Positions 52,378 through 62,300 of a stretch of DNA of 64,000 nt are shown in pieces (positions within the stretch are counted from its first letter, which is position 1; each line of letters opens with the position of its first letter). The notes below the pieces were generated by a model. It was given only the letters and a program-made list of their open reading frames with translations. It was not told the DNA's origin and made no database searches. This DNA is from RGIG1828 sp045536915. Lineage in GTDB: Bacteria; Bacillota; Clostridia; UMGS1810. A program made the position numbers and the translations under genes. The stretch is from contig JAZSOL010000041.1 of the NCBI GenBank assembly GCA_045536915.1, positions 17,222 through 81,221 of the forward strand, written 5' to 3'.

Positions 52378-53562
52378 TTATATTGTACTTTTAATTCTGA
52401 TTTTTCTGATATATGAAAATACTGCAATTGCCGCAAAAGGAAATAACATTCCCGAAAGCATGGCAATTTTCATTCCAAGCTGTTCTGCAGATAGATTCAA
52501 AAATGAAGCAAATTCAATGATATGCGGATTTTGGATTGCGAAGTCTGTTATGACCCCAACAAGCTGAGGGCCCACCGATGCGCCGAAATCTCCTCCTGCT
52601 GCCATAAGAGCATACACAAATACTGTGCAATTTGCCATTCTCTCAGACACAGCAATAAGACTTCCCGGCCAGAGCATTGATGCGCAAAATCCGGTAAGCG
52701 CACACGAAATAAGTCCGATAAGCGGAACATTTATCACCGATGCAACAAAATAGCAAATAGCCGCACCCGCAGAACCGTATATGAGTGTATTCATAATATT
52801 TTTGCCGATTTTTGAATATAGCGTCCGACCCAAGCCGAGCATAACAGAAAAACATGCAACTCCGAATATATCACCCCATATTTTTGCTATACCAAAAGAT
52901 TGTTCAAGGTATCCTGAACACCATTGAGCCATTGTTAACTCGCTTGCACCGCCCAGGAAAATTCCCAGAACACACAACCACAGCGTTTTATTTTTCATAG
53001 CGTGTATGACACCGGATATTTTTTCAGGAGTTTCCATTTCCGGAAGTTGCGCACGTGAAAACAAAATCAATGAAGCAACCGGAATAATAGCGAATGCAAG
53101 AGTTAATATCTGCCATTTTTCAGAACCAAAGGCAAAAATAAATAAAGTGCATATCAAAACAACTCCCACGACACCCCATGCATACACCGAATGAACTTTA
53201 CTCATCTCACGGTCAGGGTTTTCACTGGGAATTGCAGAAATAATCGGACTAATAAGCACTTCCCCCAAACCTGCGGCGGCAGAAAAAATAATAGTACCGA
53301 TTGCAAGTCCGGTATATACTGAATCAGGAAAAAAGTATGGCCAGAGTGCATACACCAATAATCCTGTCAAGGTGAGAAACGGCATTGTTTTCACTGTTTT
53401 ACTTATATTGAATTTATGCGAAAAGAACGAAAATATAAGATCTACTCCAAGCTGAGTCAGAAAATTCACCGTTACCAAAAGTCCGAGAAGTGAATATGAA
53501 ATCCCATAAAGATTTCTGAATGTCAGAAACAAAACCGGCGAAAGATTTCCAACAAGTGCCAT
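52378..53562 (-). CDS. MFS transporter
   Basis: A transporter of the major facilitator superfamily with about twelve hydrophobic helices (394 residues from the first ATG). It resembles sugar/fucose-type MFS proteins of Clostridia by its start (ISMALVGNLSPVLFLTF). The frame continues upstream of ATG 53562 with a family-like NYKRIKYACYSSNIS stretch, but the only well-placed start there is ATT at 53616-53614 (AGAGGA at 53630-53625, 8 bases away). ATG 53562 has no ribosome site, so the true N-terminus is probably about 18 residues longer. The cargo is unknown. Confidence 0.8.
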   Translation of the reverse strand: MALVGNLSPVLFLTFRNLYGISYSLLGLLVTVNFLTQLGVDLIFSFFSHKFNISKTVKTMPFLTLTGLLVYALWPYFFPDSVYTGLAIGTIIFSAAAGLGEVLISPIISAIPSENPDREMSKVHSVYAWGVVGVVLICTLFIFAFGSEKWQILTLAFAIIPVASLILFSRAQLPEMETPEKISGVIHAMKNKTLWLCVLGIFLGGASELTMAQWCSGYLEQSFGIAKIWGDIFGVACFSVMLGLGRTLYSKIGKNIMNTLIYGSAGAAICYFVASVINVPLIGLISCALTGFCASMLWPGSLIAVSERMANCTVFVYALMAAGGDFGASVGPQLVGVITDFAIQNPHIIEFASFLNLSAEQLGMKIAMLSGMLFPFAAIAVFSYIRKIRIKSTI

Positions 53563-53647
53563 TGAAATATTTGAACTGTAGCATGCATATTTAATTCTTT
53601 TGTAGTTAGATATAATTACTTTTATCCTCTGTAAATTTGTCTATACA

Positions 53648-54181
53648 TTAATTGTTGTTAAAAATAGATTCGTATGCGTCAATGCATTTCTGAATTATTT
53701 TTATAGCCTCTTCGCGACCCTCACTATTAGTTACAAATGTTTTTAACCCTTCAAGTTCTTTATACACTGTGAAAAAGTGCATTATTTCAGCTGTTATATG
53801 CTTAGGAAGTTCGTATATTGAATTATACTGATTATATGAAGGATCGCCAAACGGAATTGCAATTATTTTTTCGTCCATTTCTCCGTTATCTTCCATGGTT
53901 ATTACGCCAATGGGATTACAACGCACAAGAGCACTGTTGAGAAGTGGTTCGGAACACAAAACCAAAACATCGAGCGGATCATTATCTTCACTTAGTGTTC
54001 TCGGGATAAGACCATAGTTTGCCGGATAATGAGTTGAAGTGTAGAGGATGCGGTCAAGCTTAAGCATACCGGTTTCCTTGTCAAGCTCATATTTTTGCTT
54101 CTGTCCTTTTGTTATTTCTATATATGCTATGAAATCATCAGCTTTAATCCTGTCGGGTGAAATATCGTGCCATATGTTCAT
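53648..54181 (-). CDS. ppa: inorganic pyrophosphatase (family I)
   Basis: A 177-residue soluble pyrophosphatase that drives biosynthesis by hydrolysing PPi. The catalytic Asp cluster is in LSEDNDPLDVLVL, with YPANYGLIPRT preceding it and KIIAIPFGDPSYN following, as in family I (E. coli-type) enzymes. It lies between mnmA and the MFS gene, starting behind AGGAGG. Confidence 0.93.
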   Translation of the reverse strand: MNIWHDISPDRIKADDFIAYIEITKGQKQKYELDKETGMLKLDRILYTSTHYPANYGLIPRTLSEDNDPLDVLVLCSEPLLNSALVRCNPIGVITMEDNGEMDEKIIAIPFGDPSYNQYNSIYELPKHITAEIMHFFTVYKELEGLKTFVTNSEGREEAIKIIQKCIDAYESIFNNN

Positions 54182-54195
54182 AATGCTATTTCCTC

Positions 54196-55230
54196 CTATA
54201 ATATTGTTCCGCCGCCAAGAACCGTATCACCGTCATACAGCACCACAGCCTGCCCGGCAGCAATTGCTCTTTGCGGATTTAAAAATTCTATATGAACCGT
54301 ATTTTCTGATGTTGAATAAATAACAGCATCCTCTTCTTTGGCGCCGTAACGTATTTTGGCTTTGGCTTTTATCTTTTCGGGTGCTTTATCAAATGCAGTC
54401 CAGTTGAAGTCCTTTGCATCAAGAGTGCGTTTAAACAAATCTTCATTTCTTCCCAGAACAACCTCGTTGGTATCCGCTCTTTTTTCACAAACATATACTT
54501 TTTCTCCGAAACCAACACCGAGACCTTTTCGCTGACCTATGGTGTAATTCACAATACCGCTGTGAGTACCGATAACCTTTCCTTCTGTATTCACGAAATT
54601 GCCTTTAGGATAGCTTTTCCCTGAATATTTGCATATAACACTCACATAATCGCCGTCCGGCACAAAGCAAATATCCTGACTGTCTCTTTTTTTTGCGGTT
54701 ACAAACCCCTCTGAAAGTGCTATGTTTCGTATTTCATCTTTGGTGAGTGTTCCAAGCGGGAATTTTGTGCGTGATAGTTGATACTGATTCAGGCAATAGA
54801 GAAAATAGCTTTGGTCTTTGGATGAATCATAAGCTTTTTTTAATAAAAATCTGCCGTTTTCTTCTTCAATGCGTGCATAATGTCCGGTTACCATGTAATC
54901 ACAGCCAAGCATATCGGTGTATTCAAGGAAGCTTGAAAACTTAAGATGCTTGTTGCATACTACACACGGATTCGGAGTTGCACAGTTCTCATATGAACTC
55001 ACAAAATCATCTATAACAAACTTTTTGAAGCTGTCACGTAAATCAAAAATATGAAAATCTATTCCGAGTTTTTCGCAAACTCTGCGTGCATCACCGGCAT
55101 CATCAGAGCCTTCCTTATCATACAGCCTCATTGTTGCACCTGTGCACTCATATCCCGATTTCATCATAAGATGTGCCGCCACACTGGAGTCCACGCCTCC
55201 GCTCATGGCAATCAAAGCTCTGCTGTTCAT
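54196..55230 (-). CDS. mnmA: tRNA-specific 2-thiouridylase MnmA
   Basis: MnmA thiolates U34 of tRNA-Lys/Glu/Gln with sulfur relayed from a cysteine desulfurase. The 344-residue product has the P-loop AMSGGVDSSVAA, the catalytic Cys in TPNPCVVCNKHLKF, TGHYARIEE, DQSYFLY and the second Cys in SQDICFVPDGDY. ATG 55230 is chosen for its GGAGG site 7 bases upstream; the longer frame to 55305 runs into cysK. It overlaps nothing and follows cysK by 19 bases. Confidence 0.95.
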   Translation of the reverse strand: MNSRALIAMSGGVDSSVAAHLMMKSGYECTGATMRLYDKEGSDDAGDARRVCEKLGIDFHIFDLRDSFKKFVIDDFVSSYENCATPNPCVVCNKHLKFSSFLEYTDMLGCDYMVTGHYARIEEENGRFLLKKAYDSSKDQSYFLYCLNQYQLSRTKFPLGTLTKDEIRNIALSEGFVTAKKRDSQDICFVPDGDYVSVICKYSGKSYPKGNFVNTEGKVIGTHSGIVNYTIGQRKGLGVGFGEKVYVCEKRADTNEVVLGRNEDLFKRTLDAKDFNWTAFDKAPEKIKAKAKIRYGAKEEDAVIYSTSENTVHIEFLNPQRAIAAGQAVVLYDGDTVLGGGTIL

Positions 55231-55249
55231 CTTATTTCCTCCAAACATT

Positions 55250-56176
55250 TTAAAATAAATCCGTTGAAAGATATCTGTCGCCTGTATCCGGAAGTATAAC
55301 CGCAATGGTTTTACCTAAATTTTCTGCTCTTTTAGAAAGCTCAACAGCGGCATAAAGAGCAGCACCTGATGAAATACCGACCATAATACCTTCTTTTGAG
55401 CATACATTTCTTGCCATCAGATATGCATCTTCCGCTGACGAAGTGATTATTTCATCTATCAAAGCTGTGTTGAGCACATCAGGAATAAACCCTGCTCCGA
55501 TACCCTGTATTTTATGAGGTCCGCTTTTGCCGCCGGAAAGAACCGGAGAATCCGTTGGCTCCACACCAACAACATATATGCCGGAATTCTGAGATTTCAA
55601 ATACTTTGCAGTTCCCGTTATTGTTCCGCCTGTTCCAACTGCTGCAACCAGAATATCAACTTCTCCGTCGGTATCGGAATATATTTCGGGTCCTGTGGTT
55701 TTAAAATGCGCATCGGGATTTGCAGGATTAACAAATTGCCCGGCAATAAAACTATTGGGATATTCTTTGGAAAGTTCTTCCGCCTTTTTTATTGCACCGC
55801 TCATTCCTAAGCTTCCGTCACTCAAAACAACCTCTGCACCGTAGGCTTTCATAATTTTAATCCTCTCAACGCTCATTGTATCGGGCATAACAATAACAAC
55901 CCTGTAGCCTCTTGAAGCCGCAACAGAGGCAAGACCTATGCCTGTGTTTCCCGAGGTTGGTTCAATTATAACCGTGTTGGGCGTGAGAGTACCGTCTGAT
56001 TCTGCGCGGTTGAGCATTTCCATTGCAACTCTGTCTTTAACTGAACCTGCCGGATTCAGATATTCCAGCTTTGCAAGAATTTTTGCTTTGGATTCATACA
56101 TTTTTTCTATATTATTAAGCCTCAGAAGAGGTGTTTTTCCAATCAGTTCATCAACAGAATTATAATATTTCATCAT
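55250..56176 (-). CDS. cysK: cysteine synthase A
   Basis: A 308-residue PLP-dependent O-acetylserine sulfhydrylase. The PLP Lys is in NPAGSVKDRVA, the substrate loop PTSGNTGIG, the phosphate-binding GTGGTITG and ISSGAA are present. ATG 56176 (with ATG 56173 next) is preferred over the longer frame to 56260, which has no family support. A perfect consensus promoter lies upstream, so cysK-mnmA-ppa-MFS may form an operon linking cysteine to tRNA thiolation. Confidence 0.95.
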   Translation of the reverse strand: MMKYYNSVDELIGKTPLLRLNNIEKMYESKAKILAKLEYLNPAGSVKDRVAMEMLNRAESDGTLTPNTVIIEPTSGNTGIGLASVAASRGYRVVIVMPDTMSVERIKIMKAYGAEVVLSDGSLGMSGAIKKAEELSKEYPNSFIAGQFVNPANPDAHFKTTGPEIYSDTDGEVDILVAAVGTGGTITGTAKYLKSQNSGIYVVGVEPTDSPVLSGGKSGPHKIQGIGAGFIPDVLNTALIDEIITSSAEDAYLMARNVCSKEGIMVGISSGAALYAAVELSKRAENLGKTIAVILPDTGDRYLSTDLF

Positions 56177-56204
56177 AAACCATTCCTTTATTATTAATAA
56201 AATG

Positions 56205-56233
56205 ATTATATTACTAAATAGCCGATTTGTCAA
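56205..56233 (-). promoter_or_regulatory. consensus sigma-A promoter of cysK
   Basis: Minus strand: TTGACA (56233-56228), 17-base spacer, TATAAT (56210-56205). Confidence 0.8.
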
Positions 56234-56249
56234 ATTATATTTTATGAAA

Positions 56250-56279
56250 ATAAAAACCATCCAAACGGATGGTTTTTAT
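56250..56279. terminator. terminator after the RpiB-like gene
   Basis: ATAAAAACCATCC pairs perfectly with GGATGGTTTTTAT (13 bp, 4-base loop), giving a T-run in both directions. It separates the RpiB-like operon from the cysK promoter. Confidence 0.9.
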
Positions 56280-56287
56280 CGGTTATA

Positions 56288-56926
56288 TCAGTTAAGAATT
56301 GATTTGATATATTCTGCTATTTCAGCATCTTTGCAGCTTTCAAAGAAATATTCTTTGAATTTTTCGCCTGAAACTGCACCTTTGAGAAGTTCCTGGTCAA
56401 GATTTTTGAGAATTGTCATCATATCATTATGAGTAACTTTCTTCACTTCATTGAGAATTCTTGCATTTCTCTGCTCCGGAACAGCTCTTTCCTTAGGATA
56501 TCCGCCGCCCCACTCTTCAACAAAAAGTTTTTCAAAAACATACTGAAGATTGAGTTCAGCACCCCAACCCCAACCTTTTGCAAAAGGAAGAGCAATGGCG
56601 TTGCCGTTATTTACCTGCGTGAACTGATAAGCATCTGTGGGGTCAACAACATGACCGCAAAGAACTCCCGGGAATGAGTTGCAGGCAAGCATTGCGCCCT
56701 CACCGGTTCCGCACCCTGTGATAACGAGGTCACAAGCTTTGGAGTTGAGAAGAATTGCAGAGAGAATACCAATCTGAACATATGTAAGCTGGTTTTCATC
56801 TTCAGCGGAATACATTCCGTAGTTAACAACTTCGTGGCCGAGAGGTTCAACTACCTTTCTGAGAGTTTCTTCGATAATTGGATTTTTTGCAGCCTGGCTG
56901 TTTTCGTTGATTAAAGCAATTTTCAT
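56288..56926 (-). CDS. RpiB/LacA/LacB family sugar-phosphate isomerase
   Basis: A 212-residue protein with the RpiB-type fold: GHEVVNYGMYSAEDENQLTY, then the active-site loop LVITGCGTGEGAMLACNSFPGV (Cys and GTGxG) and a C-terminal extension of about 60 residues. The extension and LCGHVVDPTDAYQFTQVNNGNAIALP distinguish it from ribose-5-phosphate isomerase B; related proteins sit in uronate and rare-sugar clusters. It lies 35 bases behind an alpha/alpha-barrel protein gene in one operon. Substrate unknown. Confidence 0.82.
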   Translation of the reverse strand: MKIALINENSQAAKNPIIEETLRKVVEPLGHEVVNYGMYSAEDENQLTYVQIGILSAILLNSKACDLVITGCGTGEGAMLACNSFPGVLCGHVVDPTDAYQFTQVNNGNAIALPFAKGWGWGAELNLQYVFEKLFVEEWGGGYPKERAVPEQRNARILNEVKKVTHNDMMTILKNLDQELLKGAVSGEKFKEYFFESCKDAEIAEYIKSILN

Positions 56927-56961
56927 TTTAATCTACCTCTTTCATAGTTTGTTATAATTTA

Positions 56962-57957
56962 TTAAATAAATGGTCTTCTGTCAAGAACAATCTTGAGAGG
57001 AACATCTGTTTCTATTTCACCGGGGAGCGCCGCCTGAAGCTCAGCCAGACAACATACCATCCCAAAGAGCATATGCAAATCGTTGGCACCGTCATCTTTT
57101 TCCCAATCAACACCGTTAAGATATTCAATATATTCGTTGGCAAATTTTCTGAGTTCTTCTTTTGCCTCGTAGAAACGGTGCGGTGTCTGCCGTGTTGCGC
57201 GGTTGAGGCTGTATACCCAGTCAACCTCAATGAAATTAAACTGATGCGCAAAATTGGGCATATTATCACCCGTACGATACATATCGATGCAGGTGTCGAT
57301 GAGTTTATCCGGATACGGATGAGGCATTTTTGCATGCTCGTGATTAAACATATAATGGAAAGAACCTCCCAGATGTGAATACCTGCGCATGGTGCTTTTG
57401 TCGATATAATCTTTTCTCCAAAGTCCGCTTTTTGGATCACACTCATTTTTAAACCAGTCAAAATAAGCTTTTATCCATTCCCTGCTTGCATCGCCGGTAA
57501 TAACCAACGCCGCATAAATTCCTGCACCGCGATGAGAACACGGCCATGGGTCATTAACCCAGTCAACCTCTTCCAAAAGCTCATACAAACCTTCGACAGT
57601 CATATATTTTTCAAGAGCTTTAAACGGATATCGGGGTTTTTGATCGAAAAGTTCTATTGCAGCTGTACAATGCGCTGTTGTATGTATGAAATGATGCGTA
57701 GGTTCGCGGAAAAGACCTGTTTCTTTATCCTGCAAATCGCAAAGTGCATCAACCCATTTCTGACGTTCTTCGGGGTCAGACGGAAATTTACCTATTGTGT
57801 AAAGAATGTTGGCAACATCAGCACATCCATATTCATTAATTCCAAGATTTCTGTTGCCGTTTTTGTTTTGCCAGAGCCATCTTTTGTATTTTCCTATTTC
57901 AATTTCGTGGGATTTAACAATTTTCTCAACGTTTTCGATTATTTTAGTTATATTCAT
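56962..57957 (-). CDS. predicted alpha/alpha-toroid protein of unknown function
   Basis: A 331-residue helical protein with no recognised family. It has repeated helix pairs rich in Trp, Tyr and His (for example WVDALCDLQDKETGLF, HFIHTTAHCTAAIELF, FDWFKNECDPKSGLW), the look of (alpha/alpha)6 toroid domains found in glycosidases, lyases and prenyltransferases. There is no signal peptide. It is the first gene of an operon with the RpiB-like isomerase and has its own promoter. Sugar metabolism is a reasonable guess only. Confidence 0.6.
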   Translation of the reverse strand: MNITKIIENVEKIVKSHEIEIGKYKRWLWQNKNGNRNLGINEYGCADVANILYTIGKFPSDPEERQKWVDALCDLQDKETGLFREPTHHFIHTTAHCTAAIELFDQKPRYPFKALEKYMTVEGLYELLEEVDWVNDPWPCSHRGAGIYAALVITGDASREWIKAYFDWFKNECDPKSGLWRKDYIDKSTMRRYSHLGGSFHYMFNHEHAKMPHPYPDKLIDTCIDMYRTGDNMPNFAHQFNFIEVDWVYSLNRATRQTPHRFYEAKEELRKFANEYIEYLNGVDWEKDDGANDLHMLFGMVCCLAELQAALPGEIETDVPLKIVLDRRPFI

Positions 57958-58001
57958 ATTAGTCTCCTATTCATATGTTATGAACTTATATAACTAAAAA
58001 C

Positions 58002-58030
58002 ATTATAACAATTCCGCATACAAAAGTCAA
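58002..58030 (-). promoter_or_regulatory. sigma-A promoter of the alpha/alpha-toroid operon
   Basis: Minus strand: TTGACT (58030-58025), 17-base spacer, TATAAT (58007-58002). Confidence 0.7.
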
Positions 58031-58103
58031 GGCTTAAATGCAAAAGTAAAAAAAACACCATAAATTCCCGAAAATTTTGTGCAACAGAAATCAACATAAA
58101 TTA

Positions 58104-58132
58104 TTGACAAATGGTGACAAATGGTTTATTAT
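58104..58132 (+). promoter_or_regulatory. sigma-A promoter of carA-carB with a tandem repeat
   Basis: TTGACA at 58104-58109, 17-base spacer, TATTAT at 58127-58132. TGACAAATGG is repeated in tandem from 58105, over the -35 and spacer, which may be an operator. Confidence 0.7.
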
Positions 58133-58150
58133 TATATAGATAAGTACAAG

Positions 58151-58162
58151 TCAGATATCTGA
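58151..58162. promoter_or_regulatory. 12-bp palindrome in the carA leader
   Basis: TCAGATATCTGA is a perfect dyad at about +12 to +23 of the transcript. No PyrR-type attenuator was recognised in the ~100-base leader, so a protein operator is the alternative. Confidence 0.4.
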
Positions 58163-58246
58163 TAGTGCGAAAACAGAGTTTTTAGCAGTGTCAGAATTTT
58201 GAAAACCTACGAATCACGAAAAATTTTACGAAAGGTGCTCAAAAAA

Positions 58247-59323
58247 ATGACAAATAAAATTTATTTGGTTCTTGAAAACGGAATGGTTTTCGAAGGCGAA
58301 AGTTTCGGCGCTCAGACCGAGGTTAAAGGTGAAGTTGTTTTCACAACCGCAATGACAGGATATAACGAAGCTGTTACCGATCCGAGTTTCTGCGGTCAGA
58401 TTGTTGTTCAGACTTTTCCTCTCGTTGGTGATTACGGTATTGTTTCTTCCGACTTTGAAAGCAATAAAACTTATGTTAAAGGTTATGTTGTAAGAGAGTG
58501 GTGTCAGTCTCCTTCAAATTTCAGATGTGAAGGTGATATTGACACTTTTTTTGAGTCAGAGGGCATTGTTGGTATATCAGGTATAGATACAAGAGAGCTG
58601 ACAAAGATAATCAGAGATGCAGGTACGATGAACGGTATTATAACATCAGACCCCGAAAACGTTGATTTTGATGAACTCAGGGCTTTCCGCTCTTCAAACC
58701 TTGTTGAAGAGGTTAGTACGAAAGAGGAATATTCGGTTAAACCGGATGGCAAGGCTGAGTATAATGTTGTTCTTCTCGACCTCGGTACCAAAAAATCAAT
58801 AATTGACGAACTGGTAAAAAGAGGCTGTGAAGTTACGGTTGTTCCCCACAATACAAAGGCTGAAAGAATTAAAGAAATTAATCCCGACGGATTTATTCTT
58901 TCAAGCGGCCCGGGAGACCCCGAAGATAATCAGAAAATAATAGCTGAGCTCAAAAATATATGCGATTTAAAAATCCCCACATTCGGAATATGCTTAGGGC
59001 ATATGCTCCTTGCTCTTTCGCAGGGCGGTAAGGCAAGAAAACTCAAATACGGACACCGCGGTGCAAATCAGCCCGCTCAGAATGTTGACACAGGCAGAAT
59101 CTATATTACAAGTCAGGGTCACGGATACGAAGTTGTTACAGAGTCTATGCCTGATTATATGAAAGTGAGCTACATAAACGTAAACGATAAAACCTGCGAA
59201 GGAATAAGATATGAAAACATTCCGGCATTCACTGTTCAGTTTCATCCCGAAGCTGCTGCCGGCCCTCTCGATACTAATTTTATATTCGACGAATTTATAG
59301 CACTTATGAAGGAGGAAAACTAA
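58247..59323 (+). CDS. carA: carbamoyl-phosphate synthase small subunit
   Basis: CarA hydrolyses glutamine and passes ammonia to CarB. The 358-residue product has the CarA N-terminal domain (LVLENGMVFEGESFGA, TAMTGYNEAVTDPSF) and the class I amidotransferase domain with nucleophile Cys in FGICLGHML and the His-Glu pair in QFHPEAAAGP. ATG 58247 follows AAAGGTG; the longer frame to 58199 is not supported. It is one base from carB. Confidence 0.95.
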   Translation: MTNKIYLVLENGMVFEGESFGAQTEVKGEVVFTTAMTGYNEAVTDPSFCGQIVVQTFPLVGDYGIVSSDFESNKTYVKGYVVREWCQSPSNFRCEGDIDTFFESEGIVGISGIDTRELTKIIRDAGTMNGIITSDPENVDFDELRAFRSSNLVEEVSTKEEYSVKPDGKAEYNVVLLDLGTKKSIIDELVKRGCEVTVVPHNTKAERIKEINPDGFILSSGPGDPEDNQKIIAELKNICDLKIPTFGICLGHMLLALSQGGKARKLKYGHRGANQPAQNVDTGRIYITSQGHGYEVVTESMPDYMKVSYINVNDKTCEGIRYENIPAFTVQFHPEAAAGPLDTNFIFDEFIALMKEEN

Positions 59324-59324
59324 T

Positions 59325-62300
59325 ATGCCACTCAATAAAAGCCTGAAAAAAGTTATGGTTATAGGTTCAGGACCTATTGTTATCGGTCAGGCTGCTGAGT
59401 TTGACTATGCAGGAACTCAGGCATGCCGTGCACTCAAAGAAGCAGGACTTGAAGTTGTTCTCGTGAATTCAAACCCTGCAACAATTATGACCGACAATGC
59501 AATGGCAGACGAAATCTACCTTGAGCCTCTCGACCTCACAACGGTTAAACGAATCATTGAAAAAGAAAAACCGGATGCACTCCTTTCCACACTCGGCGGT
59601 CAGACCGGTCTCACTCTTTCAATGCAGTTGGCAAAAGAAGGATTCCTCGATAAACATAACGTTAAACTTCTGGGTGCAAATCCCGAAACAATAGATAAGG
59701 CCGAAGACAGACAGATGTTTAAAGACACAATGCTTTCTATCAATCAGCCTTGCATTCCTTCAACCGTTGTTACCACTCTTGAAGATGCCATAGCATTTGC
59801 CGATGAAAACGGCTATCCGGTTATCATTCGTCCGGCATTCACTCTCGGCGGTACAGGCGGAGGTATTGTTAAGAATCTTGAAGAAATGAAGGAGATTGCT
59901 TCAAACGGTCTTCACCTCTCTCCTATTCATCAGATACTCGTTGAAAAATGTGTATCCGGATGGAAAGAAATTGAATTTGAAGTTATCCGCGACAGCGTTG
60001 GTAACGTTATCACGGTTTGTTCGATGGAAAACGTTGACCCCGTTGGTATTCACACCGGCGACAGTATTGTTGTTGCTCCTGCGGTTACTCTTTCCGATAA
60101 GGAATATCAGATGCTCAGAAGCGCCGCAATCAACATTGTTTCTGCTTTGAAAGTTGAAGGCGGATGCAACTGTCAGTTTGCACTCAATCCCGAATCTTTT
60201 GAGTATGCGGTTATCGAGGTTAACCCCAGAGTATCGCGTTCATCTGCTCTTGCTTCAAAAGCAACCGGTTATCCCATTGCAAAGGTTGCAACCAAAATTG
60301 CAATAGGCTACACTCTCGATGAAATTAAAAACGATATCACAGGTATCACCTATGCGGCATTTGAACCAACAATAGATTACCTCGTTGTTAAATTCCCGAA
60401 ATGGCCTTTCGATAAATTCGTGTATGCCAACAAGAACCTCGGCACACAGATGAAAGCTACCGGTGAAGTTATGAGTATTGGTACAAGCTTCGAGCAGGCT
60501 ATTATGAAAGCTGTGCGCGGTGCTGAAATAAAACTCGATACACTGAACAACAAAGTTATTTCCGCTCTTTCCGACGAGGAACTGAGAGAAAGACTCCACA
60601 TCTGCGACGACAACAGACTCTTTGTTCTTTTTGAAGCTCTCAAACGCGGAATAACAATTGATGAAATCCACTCAATCACAATGGTTGACGAATGGTTCCT
60701 TTCAAAGCTTTTGAATCTTGCAAATTACGAAAAGGAAATTGCCCAAAATCCGCTTACCGATGAACTTTATCGCAAAGGTAAAGAATACGGTTACCCTGAT
60801 GCTGCAATTGAAAGAATCAGCGGAAATAAAATAGCAAACAAGATTTATCCGGTTTACAAAATGGTTGATACCTGCGCTGCAGAATTCAGTGCACAAACAC
60901 CGTATTTCTATTCAACCTACGATACCGACGACGAAGCCGCAGCTTTCAAATCAAATCTTGACCCCAACAAAAAAACAGTTATAGTTTTCGGTTCAGGTCC
61001 CATAAGAATCGGTCAGGGTGTTGAATTTGACTATGCATCCGTACATTGCGTATGGTCACTCAAAAAAGCGGGATACGATGTTGTTATTGTAAACAACAAC
61101 CCCGAAACAGTTTCAACAGATTTTGATACTGCCGACAGACTCTATTTTGAGCCTCTCACAACCGAAGATGTTATGAACATCATCAGAATCGAAAAACCAT
61201 ATGGTGTTGTTGTTGCATTCGGCGGTCAGACTGCAATTAAACTCACCAACTACTTAAGCGATCAGGGTGTTAAAATACTCGGTACATCTGCCGACAGCAT
61301 AGATATGGCAGAAGACAGGGAAAGATTTGATGCACTTTTGGAACTGCACAAAATCCCCCGTCCCGAAGGTTTCACAATTATGACTAAAGAAGAAGCTTTC
61401 GAGGTTGCCGAAAAAGTTGGATATCCGGTTCTGATGCGTCCTTCATACGTTCTTGGCGGTCAGAATATGATTATAGCATTCAACAGCAAAGATATCGATG
61501 AATACATGGACATTATCCTTGCAACCAACATTGAAAACCCCGTACTTATAGATAAGTATCTTATGGGTGTTGAACTTGAAGTTGATGCAATTTGCGATGG
61601 TGAAGATATCCTTATTCCCGGTATCATGGAACATATAGAAAGAACAGGTGTTCACTCCGGTGACTCAATTGCAGTTTATCCGGCATGGAATGTATCCGAT
61701 GAAATCACTCAGAAAATCATCGACAACACCAAAAACCTTGCTCTTTCGCTCAATACTATGGGTCTTATCAATATTCAGTATCTTATTTACGATGATGACC
61801 TTTATGTTATTGAAGTTAACCCGAGATCTTCAAGAACAATTCCATACATAAGTAAGGTTACCGGAATTCCGATGGTTGACCTTGCAACAAGAGCAATGCT
61901 TGGCGAAAAGCTCAAGGATATGGGCTACGGAACAGGTCTCTACCCTGCTTCTCCCTATGTTGCAGTTAAAGTTCCCGTGTTCTCGTTTGTTAAGCTTATA
62001 AACGTTGATAACCAGCTCGGACCTGAAATGAAATCAACCGGTGAGGTTCTCGGAGTTGCCAACACTCTCGAAGAAGCACTTTTCAAAGGTCTTAAGAGTG
62101 CAGGATATGATATGAAAAAGCGCGGTGGTATTCTTATCACGGTTAAGGATGCCGATAAGCCGGAAATCGGAGATATTGCAAAGAAATATTCAGACCTCGG
62201 ATTCAAGCTTTATTCAACAAAAGGAACAGCAAAGGTTCTGCAGAAATACGACCTTGATGTAACCGTGGTTGACAAAGTTCACGAAGGAAGCTTTAATCCG

